A DNA stretch of 64,000 nucleotides from contig NC_048550.1 of the NCBI RefSeq assembly GCF_902806685.2, positions 5,375,383 through 5,439,382 on the forward strand, in the 5' to 3' direction. Below the pieces are notes generated by a model. It did no database searches, was not told the DNA's origin, and saw only the letters and a program-made list of their open reading frames with translations. This document shows, piece by piece, positions 26,201-35,414 of this stretch. The stretch comes from Maniola hyperantus (lineage: Eukaryota; Arthropoda; Insecta; Lepidoptera; Nymphalidae). Numbering within the stretch: the first letter of the stretch is position 1; each line of letters starts with the position of its first letter. Made by a program: the position numbers and the translations under genes.

Positions 26201-26967
26201 ACCATAGGTATCAGCACGTGGACGTTTGGCTGGAACAGGACTTTCATCACTGCTTGAATCATCATCGGAGGGATCTACAAACATAAGTGCACTATTATGA
26301 AGAACTGGTCAACTGGTAAAATAATAATAACGACTGAGTTTTGATTAGTACTACTAACTAATCTCCTCATATATTAGCCATCCAACCAGAAGATATTATA
26401 GTGCAAATTCAGATGCACTCTCTATTGTCTAGAGTAAGAACGCTCGTAGTTAGATTACCAATGGGACAGAAATCTGATACAATCAGAGAGACATCAGATG
26501 CAGGACCGACTACATTAGATGCTCTCCGTGGCAAGGGGGGTGAAACTTTCTAACGCCAGGGTTGTACTGATAATTTCTTCAAATTGAATCCGAGACTCAA
26601 ACCCAGGATGTCGTCATCTGCAGGCGAACGTGTTAACCACTAGACCAACGAGGTAGTTAATGAATTAATAAAGAACTAATAATAACAGCTTATTATCAGT
26701 GGATTGTGCTTTGTGCAATGATGATTTTAAGATTAACCAAAGTATTAAAGTTCACATATTTCGCCTGTGCTTTGCCTAAGTATAGGAGCATTTAAGCCCC
26801 CCTTTTTGTCCTTATTTAACAAGCTGCAGAGCTGAACGGTTAACATATTTTGTTATAATCAGTTTTACAAAAACGTAAACAGACCCTGCTAATCTACCGG
26901 GATCCAGGGAGAGCTCTTAATTAATAAACGCAATAAGTAGATATAATGTTGTACCTGAAAGATTCAT
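14212..26967 (-). CDS. CMTR1: Cap-specific mRNA (nucleoside-2'-O-)methyltransferase 1, complete
   Basis: Fifteen coding exons join in phase: 26955-26967 (ATG at 26967), 26173-26274, 25374-25673, 24638-25113, 24110-24253, 23379-23652, 22460-22656, 21761-21944, 20543-20768, 19412-19526, 18529-18781, 17681-17781, 16960-17075, 16101-16339 and 14212-14450 (stop), about 992 aa. The enzyme methylates the 2'-O of the first transcribed nucleotide to make cap 1 in the nucleus. A Ser/Asp-rich N-terminus is followed by a G-patch (about 230-275, MSNMGHKPGKGLG) and the RrmJ/FtsJ fold (about 345-640) with SAM motif DVCAGPGG near 415. The K-D-K-E tetrad is about K381 (VKMANMD), D501 (LMADGG), K541 (VVKLFD) and E578 (ANSERY). 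A guanylyltransferase-like region and a C-terminal WW domain (EPWVAL...YRYYF) complete it. The protein is about 150 aa longer than human CMTR1, partly because exons 3 and 4 contain duplicated sequence. No frame damage seen. Confidence 0.93.
14497..14915 (+). repeat. 'GGTTCCGTACCTCAAAAGG' dispersed repeat, long copy
   Basis: Begins AGGGTTCCGTACCTCAAAAG and ends near GACTCGTACTTGGCCGGTTT. It shares its middle with 11935-12285 and lies in the last intron of CMTR1. Confidence 0.72.
15641..15774. repeat. Fold-back MITE in CMTR1 last intron
   Basis: The arms are about 47 bp: the left reads GATAAACCAAAGAGGACCTT and the reverse complement of the right reads GATAAACCAAAGCCGACCTT, and both continue ATCTCTATTA. 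The central loop is about 40 bp. Confidence 0.8.
17562..17610 (-). repeat. tRNA-like SINE fragment
   Basis: On the minus strand a B box GGTTCGAATCC sits in GCAGGTTCGAATCCTGGCGG, like the T-arm of the tRNA-like element at 58595-58669. Only this end is recognisable. It lies in a CMTR1 intron. Confidence 0.45.
17825..18045 (+). repeat. Metulj/RTE-like dispersed repeat, full copy
   Basis: Runs from CTAGCTGATGCCCGCGACTT to TTCGCATTTATAATATTAGT, with CAGACAGACAGACA near the 3' end. It lies in a CMTR1 intron. Confidence 0.8.
18070..18230 (-). repeat. Metulj/RTE-like dispersed repeat, shortened
   Basis: On the plus strand it reads CCATTATAAATGCGAAAGAA and ends CGGATAATGTCGTGGGCATC. It is shorter than the copy at 17825-18045 and in the opposite orientation. 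Confidence 0.7.
18262..18515 (+). mobile_element. 5'-truncated LINE tail
   Basis: The plus strand encodes FVPFAAETLGPWSL and then, after an in-frame stop, SGDRRAGSFFAQRISLAVQR, the C-terminus of a LINE polymerase. A 3' UTR and an A-rich end follow. It is the sister of 10505-10680 and lies about 15 bp downstream of CMTR1 exon 11. Confidence 0.75.
18822..19213 (-). repeat. Two adjacent Metulj/RTE-like repeats
   Basis: 18822-19025 is the common subtype (CTAATATTATTAATACTAAA to GGGCATCATCTAATC). 19030-19213 is a second subtype with ATCTTTGGAACTACTGAACC and GGGATCAGCTAGTAG, also seen at 51040-51185. Both lie in a CMTR1 intron. Confidence 0.7.
20374..20534. repeat. Fold-back MITE, copy 1
   Basis: Contains perfect 15-bp inverted repeats (CATGTCAAAAGTACG and CGTACTTTTGACATG) and ends GGCGCGTGAGGAGTTAAATT. 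A homologous element lies at 38425-38594, and a partial relative in inverse orientation at about 56785-56850. It ends about 10 bp before CMTR1 exon 9. Confidence 0.78.
20842..21175 (+). repeat. tRNA-derived SINE, near full length
   Basis: Has a tRNA-like head with A box (GATAGGTTAGCGGTTAAGAC) and B box (GGTTCGATCCC), the common body AAACAATTAAATAGCAC and GAAGGAAAACATCGTGACGA, a lepidopteran SINE tail (GTCTGCCAATCCGCATTGGG) and a terminal run of ATA repeats. It lies in a CMTR1 intron. Confidence 0.85.
21366..21496. repeat. GC-rich fold-back MITE, diverged copy
   Basis: The core GAGGGACGCCCCGCTCACCC and the end ACTGTCGCGTACTATA match the elements at 12420-12530 and 63259-63417. It lies in a CMTR1 intron. 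Confidence 0.65.
23020..23203 (-). repeat. Metulj/RTE-like dispersed repeat
   Basis: Plus strand runs from ATATTATAATTGCGAAAGTG to GAAGTTGCGGGCAATATAT. CMTR1 intron. Confidence 0.7.
23930..24035 (+). repeat. Retroposon tail fragment
   Basis: Contains TGGTTTGGAATGCCGTTCCT and GAAGAACCAGCAAGAAACTC, matching 4255-4345. CMTR1 intron. Confidence 0.55.
24280..24560 (-). repeat. Metulj/RTE-like repeat, one copy plus a fragment
   Basis: 24280-24475 reads from ACTTTGAATGCAAAAATGTG to AAGTCGCGAGCATCATCTAT. A second 3'-like fragment with AGAGATAGCTCACATCCTGA follows to about 24560. CMTR1 intron. Confidence 0.65.
25145..25315 (-). repeat. Metulj/RTE-like dispersed repeat
   Basis: Reads from CATATTAAAAATGTGAAAGT to GGGGCATCAGCTTATT with diverged middle. 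It lies in the short intron between the two duplicated CMTR1 exons. Confidence 0.6.
26385..26655 (-). repeat. tRNA-derived SINE
   Basis: On the minus strand it starts TACCTCGTTGGTCTAGTGGT (A box) and has B box GGGTTTGAGTC about 40 nt later, then a unique body. The family differs from 20842-21175. It lies in CMTR1 intron 1. Confidence 0.75.
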
Positions 26968-27750
26968 GACTGCCTGCTCCACCTTGTAACACCTAAAACA
27001 ATTCTTGCAGAACTTTATGGCAGGATAGTACCTATTTAGAGCAAAATATTGATAACATTTTATGATAATTGAGAAATTAAAAATATAAAAGTACCACGGA
27101 CGACGAACTGTATTTCACAGACTTAGGTAGGCCGTAGGTCACACAATGTTCACGTTAGAACTTGCAAATTCTTTGGTTCACACGTTGGATTATTTATTCA
27201 AACTATAATAGGTACGTCTAAACTAAACTTAGGCTGAGGCACAATTAATATTTCAATTTTAATTAATATCTTAATTTTTTTTTAATATCTTAATAATATT
27301 AAAAATACACAGACAAAATTGTACCAAGATTTTTTGTTTTTTATCTTTTTTTTCCACAGCGGTAGTCGGTGTTTTTCAATGTGTTTTTATGGTGTTTTAC
27401 GATGTTTTTTGACAATAAAACAGTGTTGCAAACAGCTTTTTAAATAAACCACAGATTAATAGGGATACTAAAATAAACCATCAATTATCTATGTAAAAAT
27501 CTATGCTTCAGCTATCAATCAGCTGTTGTCCACTACTGGATATAGCCCTTCCTAAGAGCGCGGCACTACACACGATCCTCCGCCTTCCTCATCCATCTAC
27601 TTCCCGCTACCTTCTTAAAATTAATACCTACCACTATAAATTTTGTGACAATCCTTCAAAATTGGGAATTTCTTATTATGGTGACAACACTGCACTGAAA
27701 AACTCACGAAAAACTTATAAAATTAAACCATAAATTGTAAATCAAAAATG
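26968..27750. promoter_or_regulatory. Upstream region of CMTR1
   Basis: The sequence above the CMTR1 start codon should contain its 5' UTR and promoter; no clear TATA or initiator is visible. About 27505-27615 holds a LINE relic (GTCCACTACTGGATATAGCC), a motif also seen near 57290 and 52610. The rest is AT-rich without recognisable genes. Confidence 0.45.
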
Positions 27751-28062
27751 TCTATAGATGGGAGTAAACATGGAACGTAGACTGAGTAAAAAAGCTAGAC
27801 GAAGGAACGTTTGCTTTCTCATTCACACTAAAAAGAGAGCACAGATAAAGTAACTAATGTGATAAACAGAGACGCAGCTAACCTATTTTTTGTCCTTTAT
27901 CGTGTAACCGATTTTTTCAAGGAATACAACTTGTTGCAAAACAAACTTTGAGAATTCGTGGCGCATTGTATTTCTCATTAGTTATTTACTTGTTTTCACA
28001 TAAAAAAACATTTAGTTAATACCTACAAATATTGTTGATCGGTTAATACAATTAATATTGAC
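27751..28062 (-). repeat. Dispersed repeat, copy B
   Basis: Reverse-complement homologue of 10880-11174: shares AACGTTTGCTTTCTC, AGCTAACCTATTTTTTGTCC and CAAATATTGTTGATCGGTTA. Confidence 0.75.
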
Positions 28063-28321
28063 TACTAAACAATGGTAATTGTCGTGTTAATCATCGTTTC
28101 GTCGTGCTATCGCTATCTCACAAGGTTACGCAGTACTTTTATCTAGCTTTTTTACTCAATCTACGACATGGAGTATGGAGTAAACATTAAAAGAAATAAT
28201 AATTCGTATGGTGGGCATTGGCGGATCCACATGCAAAACGTAGTGATTATATTCTCTTTGCACATGCTTGCCGTAAGCATAGGTCACCGGTCACCAAGGG
28301 TCACCAATATAGTAATGTTCG

Positions 28322-28950
28322 TGGCCGCCATTTTAGTGACGTCACACTAGACTGAAAGGAGACTGAAGTTCCGAGCATGGTATAGGTATTTTTTATTTCG
28401 GCTGACGTCAAAATGACGTTATTTCGATATCAATGAGGCATGGTTCCAGCGCAATAGCAATTTGCGGGACTTAATATACAATAATAGAGGACTCGTACTC
28501 GTAACCTCAGAATACAGAAGTAACATCAAAATTTGAAGCCTCATGAACTGAGCTCATAACTCTTACACCCGTACTCAAGCTTCCGGGTTTATTAAAATGG
28601 CGTATGGGCGGAGCCTAAATGAGTTTTAGAGGGTCGTATCACAGACTACAGTGTATATAGGGAGAGTCGCAAAGACTACAATATTATACTGGAGAGTCGT
28701 ATCGACACAACACTCGATAAAAATTATCATGAACATTCGTAAATTTTATTTTGAAATACCTACATTATGTAGTAGTACCTATACTTTCCGCAAATTGCTA
28801 ATGCGCATGGCCGCAATTTTGGGGACGTCAGCACTAGACTGTCGAGCCGATGGCGATGGTATATTTTTATTTCGGGTGGGCTGACGTCATTTCGATGTTA
28901 TAGACATGGTTCCACTTCCAGCGCAATAGCAATTTGTGGGACTTAGGTAT
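28322..28950 (+). repeat. Diverged direct duplication carrying TGACGTCA sites
   Basis: 28322-28475 and 28807-28950 share TTTTTATTTCGG-TGACGTCA, GACATGGTTCCA-like and CAGCGCAATAGCAATTTG segments in the same order. CRE-type palindromes TGACGTCA lie at 28337-28344, 28403-28410 and 28882-28889. The region lies between the CMTR1 start and the THOC4 3' end, in no gene. Regulatory use is not shown. Confidence 0.6.
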
Positions 28951-28967
28951 ATATTTGTATTTTATTC

Positions 28968-29190
28968 TAGATGATGCCCGCGACTTCGTCCGCATGGATA
29001 TAGGTTTTTTAATCCCGTGGGCACTCCTTAATTTTCCGGGATAAAAAGTAGCCTATGTATGTCCGTCCCCGGGATGTGCAGAGTTAGCTTAACTCTGTAC
29101 CGTTTCATCAAAATCGGTTGAACGGTTGGGCCGTGAAAAGCTAGCAGACAGACAGACACACTTTCGCATTTATAATATTGGTATGGATTA
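28968..29190 (+). repeat. Metulj/RTE-like dispersed repeat, full copy
   Basis: Runs from CTAGATGATGCCCGCGACTT to TTCGCATTTATAATATTGGT. Intergenic. Confidence 0.8.
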
Positions 29191-29263
29191 ATAAATCTTG
29201 TAACTTTAAAAACGACGATAGCTTGCTTGATAGTTGGTATAAATATTATGAACTAGCTGATAT

Positions 29264-29750
29264 AGTAGTATGTAGATACTAGTAAGCCAGTTTCTAAATC
29301 ACCACGATTTAGAAACTGGAAATTCCTTACAGCATCAGGTTGAGGAGTTGGGTCCTCGAGTTTAACGACAAAGTCTTACGAAAAGATTTACTTGGAAGGT
29401 GCCTCCAGTATTAATTTATAATCAACAGTTTCTAAGTTCCATTCGTTTTGGTGGTCAGGTTCCCTGCAGCATCAGGATTGAGGAGTTGGAATACAATTTT
29501 TTTTATGAGGCAATGTCGCAGTTTCCGTATTGATTAAACAAATCTCAAATCGGTTCAGAAATCTCAAGAGATTTATGTGTACATAGGTAGAAAAACACCA
29601 CTCCTCCTTTTATGAGTCTGTTTAAAAAGTAGCCTATGTTACTCCTCTACTCATCTGTGAAAGTCCCGTCGAAATAAATTCAGCCGTTCAGAAGACTAGC
29701 CCGTTCAAACAGTTAAAACTTCAATTTTATTTATTAGTATAGATATGTGC
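29264..29750 (+). repeat. 'GCATCAGGATTGAGGAGTTG' repeat
   Basis: Repeats the phrase AGCATCAGG(A/T)TGAGGAGTTGG twice and contains AAATCGGTTCAGAAATCTCA. A longer copy of the same family is at 55208-55990. Intergenic, downstream of THOC4. Confidence 0.65.
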
Positions 29751-29807
29751 ATAATAATGTATTTAGGAATAGGTAGTTAAATAAAACCAAGCATAAGACT
29801 TCATTAT

Positions 29808-29813
29808 TTTATT
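29808..29813 (-). terminator. Likely THOC4 poly(A) signal
   Basis: AATAAA on the minus strand, about 140 nt past the THOC4 stop codon. Confidence 0.5.
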
Positions 29814-29952
29814 TAAAAATATTTTCTTTGAACAATTCCGCCATTCTTAACTGATGTTGTCAATGTATTGGCAATACTAGGTTACATGAACCAAAATAAT
29901 ATCCTCACAGCAAGATTATCTTAGTCTAAGATTAGTTTAGTAAAGCTTCCCA

Positions 29953-32900
29953 TCACTTAATTTCTTTAACATATGCGTCAAGTTCTGCATCTAATTGTTC
30001 AGCCGTTGGTACGGGTCGGCGACCGCGGGGAGCTCCACCACCCCGTCCTCCACGCCGCGCACCTCCCCCTCCTCGGCCACCGCCTGTCATCGCTTGCGGT
30101 CTGTTTCCACCTCCACCTGTAGATTTATTAAAAATCATTTTAGTTATCAACAGGAACCAAATTACCAGGATTAAATTATTTAGATGAATGTTTGAGATAG
30201 GTGTCATTACTGGCACATCAAGTAAGTAAGTAAGCAAGTAAAATATGCTTTATTGTACACCAAAACCAAAACAATAGACATATAACAAAGATAGCATGTA
30301 CAATAGGCGGCCTTATCGCTAAAATAGCGATCTCTTCCAGGCAACCTTAGGGTAGAGGATATTATAAAAATTAAAGAAAGCGGAAGGGGTGTACTAATTA
30401 AATATACATAATATACGTATATATATATATATATATATATAAATACAACAGTAAATAAGAGAGGGATAGACGACAGAAATGTGGAATAAAAAGTAAAAAT
30501 AAATAAATAAACACATCAAATGGAGGATAAATAAAAGAGCTTCAATTTCGTTTTGAAAATTGATAGTGATTGAGACTGTATGATATCCAAGGTATCAAGG
30601 TAGAGACTGTATTATAACATCAATGTGACTGTTCACCCAAAAACTAATTGGATTTAGTTAAGGTTGACTTTGGGTACCTATAAACAAAATTAGTTTGATT
30701 AGGACTTTAAGATTTGTATTAATCCGGACTAAACATAAGCACTTATTCTTCACACCCTATTATTTTTTATCTACTTGATAGGGTGTTGTAGGATGCCCCA
30801 TTGCATTCACATACGCAGAACTAACTTTTACCCCCTGCAAGTGTCCCCTAGGTTGTGCTAAACAAGTAATGAATTTGCTAGTGAAATAAAAGTTCACATG
30901 GCTTGATAATGTTCAGAACAAAGTAGATATAAGTACATGCCAAACCTAGAGGCTCATTCTTCAAAGGCCCTTTAACATATTAATTCTTTAGGATGTTTAT
31001 GTACAAAACACTAAACAAATGAATAAATAATGGTTTTGAACATAGTGCTTTTGAATAGGCACTAGTTGGTAATAATAAATCTAAATTACCAACCACTAAG
31101 CAAAAACAGTTTCTGGAGTTCTAAAGCGCAATACACATTGAGCCCGCCGGGCCGCCGACAAAGCCCAGCGAGTGGCGACACAACCCGGCGGCCTGTATGA
31201 AAAGAATCATGTCGGCAACATGCGCCCGCGCGTTTTACCCGCCGACATGTTGGCGGCTTGGATACGCCTGCGTTTAGTTGCCCGGCATCGACACGCGGCG
31301 ATCACCAAAAAACCGACCAAATTTTCCGACTTGTAATGAGTGAAGCCGCCAACTAGACCGCCGACAAAAAGTTGCCGACATAATATGTCGGCGGCCCGGC
31401 GGGCTCAATGTGTATTGCGCTTAAGTGTATTTATTAAAAAAAATCTGTTTACCTCTACTTGAATTCCTTCTGACTGGACGCCCTCCAAAAGGTCTACTCT
31501 TATCTTCATTCCTAAATGTGCTTATTTCTGACGTGGCTAGCTGAATGTTCATTGCACGCCCATCAAGTGGTACCCCATTGTATTGTTTCATTGCTTTCAA
31601 AGCATCTGCTCTTCTTTCAAAAAGAACATCTGCTGTACCTGTGCATAAATAAACAAAATAAATTACAATACAATATAATTTATTTAGCTAACAAATTAGT
31701 GTATTTAGTACTTTAATTTATTCAGATGCTGTTCACAATCTCATCCCAATCAATGTAAGTTTCAAAAATTGCATGGGGATTTTTGAATTTTAAAAGTAAC
31801 TTATGTCCATCTGTGGGATACAAGGTATCAGTACCAAATTTTTTTAAAAACTTAAACAGATCAGTGAGAAGGTAACAAACAGACATACTTATTTTTGCAT
31901 TAAAATGCATTTTTGTATGAAAGTATGTATTATTGTAAATCAGTCTGTTAGTTTACTTAAATAAATTACCATTGTGTAAATAAACCACCCAGTTATTGAT
32001 GCATATTATCATTGTTTTAACAACAAAAACAAGTCTATCTTTATATTGACTTAATAGTTGAAAAGACTAATGACTTTGACACAAATAATATACAAGGACT
32101 GTTGACTAATCAATTGTATACCCAAACATGTTGACATACAGTACATGGCAGAAAATATTGTATATCGAACTTCTCTACTGCCAGTTCAGAAGCAAAGGTG
32201 GGTTAGCTATTAAATAATAAATATAAAAGATTGTTTACCAACCTAATGATCTTCCAGATCTGTCATAATGAAGAGCAGCACTCTTTAACATGCCAAACTC
32301 TGAAAATAGCTCCTGAATATCAGAGTCTGAAACTCCAAAGTCCAAATTGGAGACGAGGAGCTTAGTGGGCCCAGTAGTGATGGGTGCACTCCTTTGTATC
32401 TTCCTATCATTGAATTCACTGAACATATCATGTTTCCATGTACTGTTCACATCACCCTGAAATAGGTTGTCCTTCATAGATCATGCCAACTGCTCCTGCC
32501 AGCTTCTTTGAGCTTAAACTCAAAATACTAAGCAAACTCTAGTTGTACATGTTCTATTATCATACACAAAGCTGTTTTACATTAGTTATAGAATTTTTAA
32601 CTAGTCATACATTGGATATTAAACAAATTACAATTTTTGGACAAGTATGATGATTAGTAGACAATAAATTTTAATACAGTCCATGTTTACACCACTGACA
32701 CTGCACTTTTCCAACTTTTACACAAAAATAGTCTTATAATGAAAATCCACATCTGCACAACAGGTGAGTATGTGCACCCAAGTTGAAGATGAATTCCAAA
32801 TTTCCCAGTCAACTCTACGATCGCCAGGTGGTAGAGCCTGTGACAAATAGGCCGACATGCTGGCTGGCGAGTGACACCAGCTTGTCCCCATCTTCAAAAT

Positions 32901-33387
32901 ACACCTCCATGTAATTATCTCGAGACTTTTGTTGGTGGGTATACATACTTAGCAATGAATGAATTTATAATCCAAATGCCATAAAATGGATTGAATCCAG
33001 CAAAACATTACACGTAAAATCAGGCAGCTCAGAGCTAAGGATAGGAGTACGAAATTCCTACAAAATACTTTGAACAAACTATTTCCCTGTAGTTAACGCT
33101 ACACATGAGCTGTGCGACGCACTTGACGCGTCATTTTCAGCACGTTGGTCCGCCATTTTGAAATTGTATAATCAACTATTCGAAATTACCCTTGTGTAAT
33201 TAGCAGGTTTGGATACCCCGCCACGATTTCGACCCCGAAGAAGCACACCACCAGTACGGCCGTTACGAAATCCGCCACCACCACCGCCTCCACGTCCAGG
33301 CTTCTTTGCATCAAATTTTCTTCCAGCTCCTCCTTTCCTGTTCGCTTTTATTATGTCGTCTAAAGCCATATCGATTCTGTCAACCAT
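29953..33387 (-). CDS. THOC4: THO complex subunit 4 / Aly-REF export factor, complete
   Basis: Four exons join in phase: 33190-33387 (ATG at 33387), 32243-32456, 31453-31638 and 29953-30116 (stop), 253 aa. The protein couples transcription and splicing to mRNA export by recruiting the TAP/NXF1 receptor and binding UAP56. The N-terminus DRIDMALDDIIKANRK and the C-terminus TAEQLDAELDAYVKEIK are the two UAP56-binding motifs. An RRM spans about residues 95-175, with RNP2-like KLLVSNLDFGVSD and then VLFERRADALKAMKQYNG. Gly/Arg-rich RGG stretches flank it. Exon 2 must end at 32243 with the weak donor GTTGGT to keep frame; the stronger GGTAAAC four bases on would break it. Intron 3 carries a 299-bp inverted-repeat element. 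It is divergently oriented to METTL16. Confidence 0.94.
30218..30400 (-). repeat. Retroposon 3' end plus AT microsatellite
   Basis: ATGCTTTATTGTACACCAAA and GGCGGCCTTATCGCTAAAAT followed by GCGATCTCTTCCAGGCAACC are a dispersed lepidopteran sequence. A pure AT run follows at about 30418-30441. THOC4 intron 3. Confidence 0.6.
31124..31422. mobile_element. Non-autonomous DNA transposon with perfect 37-bp inverted repeats
   Basis: The first 37 bp (starting AAGCGCAATACACATTGAGC and ending GGGCCGCCGACA) and the last 37 bp are exact reverse complements. The 225-bp centre is GC-rich, noncoding and repeats CCGACA/TGTCGG motifs. It lies in THOC4 intron 3. Perfect arms suggest recent insertion. Confidence 0.88.
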
Positions 33388-35414
33388 TATTTTACCGTTT
33401 ATGAATTTAAATTATATAGGTACTGAAACTACTATTGAACAAGAAATTTATATTTTTAAAATTTTATTTATCGACAAAATATGTAAAATCAAACGCGACT
33501 CGTGCACGAAAACTGGCGAAAAGAAATCATAGATAATAATGAATCATGAATTGTTTACATAGACAACTACTTTGTTTTGAACATAGAGGGTCCAACTTTG
33601 GAATTTACCAATAACATTGATCTGAATCCAACAGACGACCCAATCCGGTGTTGTTTTGTTGTTGTGGCCCCGTGCATAGACTATTCAAACAAGTAGACCT
33701 GTTACACATACCTACCTACATTTTACCGTCATTCCGTGCATTACCTACATTGCACCAGCATATGTTATTGGTCTGTGCGCACCAGCACAGCAGTCACAAC
33801 AGCAGCACATAGAGCTGAAAATAGTAGGTAGTCTACAAGTGGTCTACAATTATTAGATTTGCTTATGAGCATGCTAGTATATTTGCGCCATGTAAAAAGT
33901 ACTCTGTGATTTGCGCCAAGCCATAGATTAATATGTATAAGCAAGGCGCCAAGGAACCGTTAGAATAATAATATAATAAACATAGAGTACATTGAATATA
34001 CGGGTATAGAGTCATCAGTCCCTATTTTTTGGTAACGCCATCTATTGAGCTGAGTTGCAACTACAGGATCTGCTATATATACTAATCCCTATAGGTACAG
34101 TATATACGCTACCTAGATAGGTACCTATATATAGGTTTTAAATTTTCTTTTATTTCTATTTTTCTATGGTTAATTTCAATAAAACACATAAATAAGGTAA
34201 TACCTAATCTTTTATTTATTTTTATAACTGGGCACACACTTTTTTTCTGTTATTACAGCAAATCGTAGTCCGAGAAACGTAGTCGGGGTTATATTAGTTA
34301 GGTACTTATAGAGCTCTTCTTTTTTCTTGTTTTATGGCTTTTTCCATCACATCCAGATCAGCACAATGCACTGTAAATCCATACTTTGCAGTTTCGAATA
34401 GCTAAAGAGGTACAAAGAAATAAAGAAAGTTGCTCGGTAGAGTTGTCAGAGTTCAAAATAAAGCACAAGTCACTTCACTATAACAGAATCACCAAAATCC
34501 AACTAACAAAGTCAAGTCGTTGAAAAATATCACATAAACACCTTGATATAATGGAAAACCTCGAAAAAAGTGGTTGAAAATAAATAATTTTTAATAGACA
34601 CAGACCACAGACTTGACAATTTGTGACTGTGCCAGTGTTTCCATATGTAAATCAAGTATTACCGTGTTGTAAGGTTAAAAATACGGTGTTTCTTGATTAA
34701 ATTACGGTGGATGAGCTAAAAGAATACCGTGTAAATTACCGTGTAATTTTTAAAAAGAAAAAAAACGTTACGAATTTGCTTTTTAATTAATTATTAATAT
34801 TATTCTGAGTCTGACTCTCCTAGCATAGCAATGTCTTTTCATATATTTTTCTTATTGCATTCATCCATCACATTTAAGAATTTTTACATTTCACTTCTTG
34901 CTAATTGCTTGAATAAGGACGAAAATAGATTGCCAAGATTAATAATTGATACTTTAACTGTGTGTGTGTGAGTGTGGCGATAGATTAGAAAAATAATAAG
35001 GATTTCCTTGAAATCTGCCACAATCTACCACTTTGTTAAATCGTCAGCTTTTTCTGCCAGAGTTAAAATTTAGGAGCCAAATCTGCCCAAATGGCAGAAA
35101 TCTGCCACAAACGGTCACACTGCTGACCGGCCACAAAATTTACAAGTAGTGCCACCTGTTGCGCGTGGTTGGCAACAAAACTTACTACTAGTGCCATCTG
35201 TCGAGCTAAGTCTGAGTCAATGTACCCTGTGCGATTTTGTACTGTGGCTAAAATGTACTGAGTGAAAAGACCCTGCTAATAAAATTAAGTGTAATTTGGT
35301 AATAACTAGTATTACAATTAATTCAAAGAGTATTATAATCACTACCTACGTTTTAGTACGATTCACCATTTGTCGTGGTATCCGATTGTATAGTTAAATT
35401 GTTAAGGATATAAA
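33388..35414. promoter_or_regulatory. Shared upstream region of THOC4 and METTL16
   Basis: About 2 kb between two divergent start codons. It must contain both promoters, but I see no distinct core elements. Scattered GCCATCTATTGAGC/GCCATCTGTCGAGC-like phrases (34032, 35190) look like old repeat pieces. No gene is seen. Confidence 0.45.
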
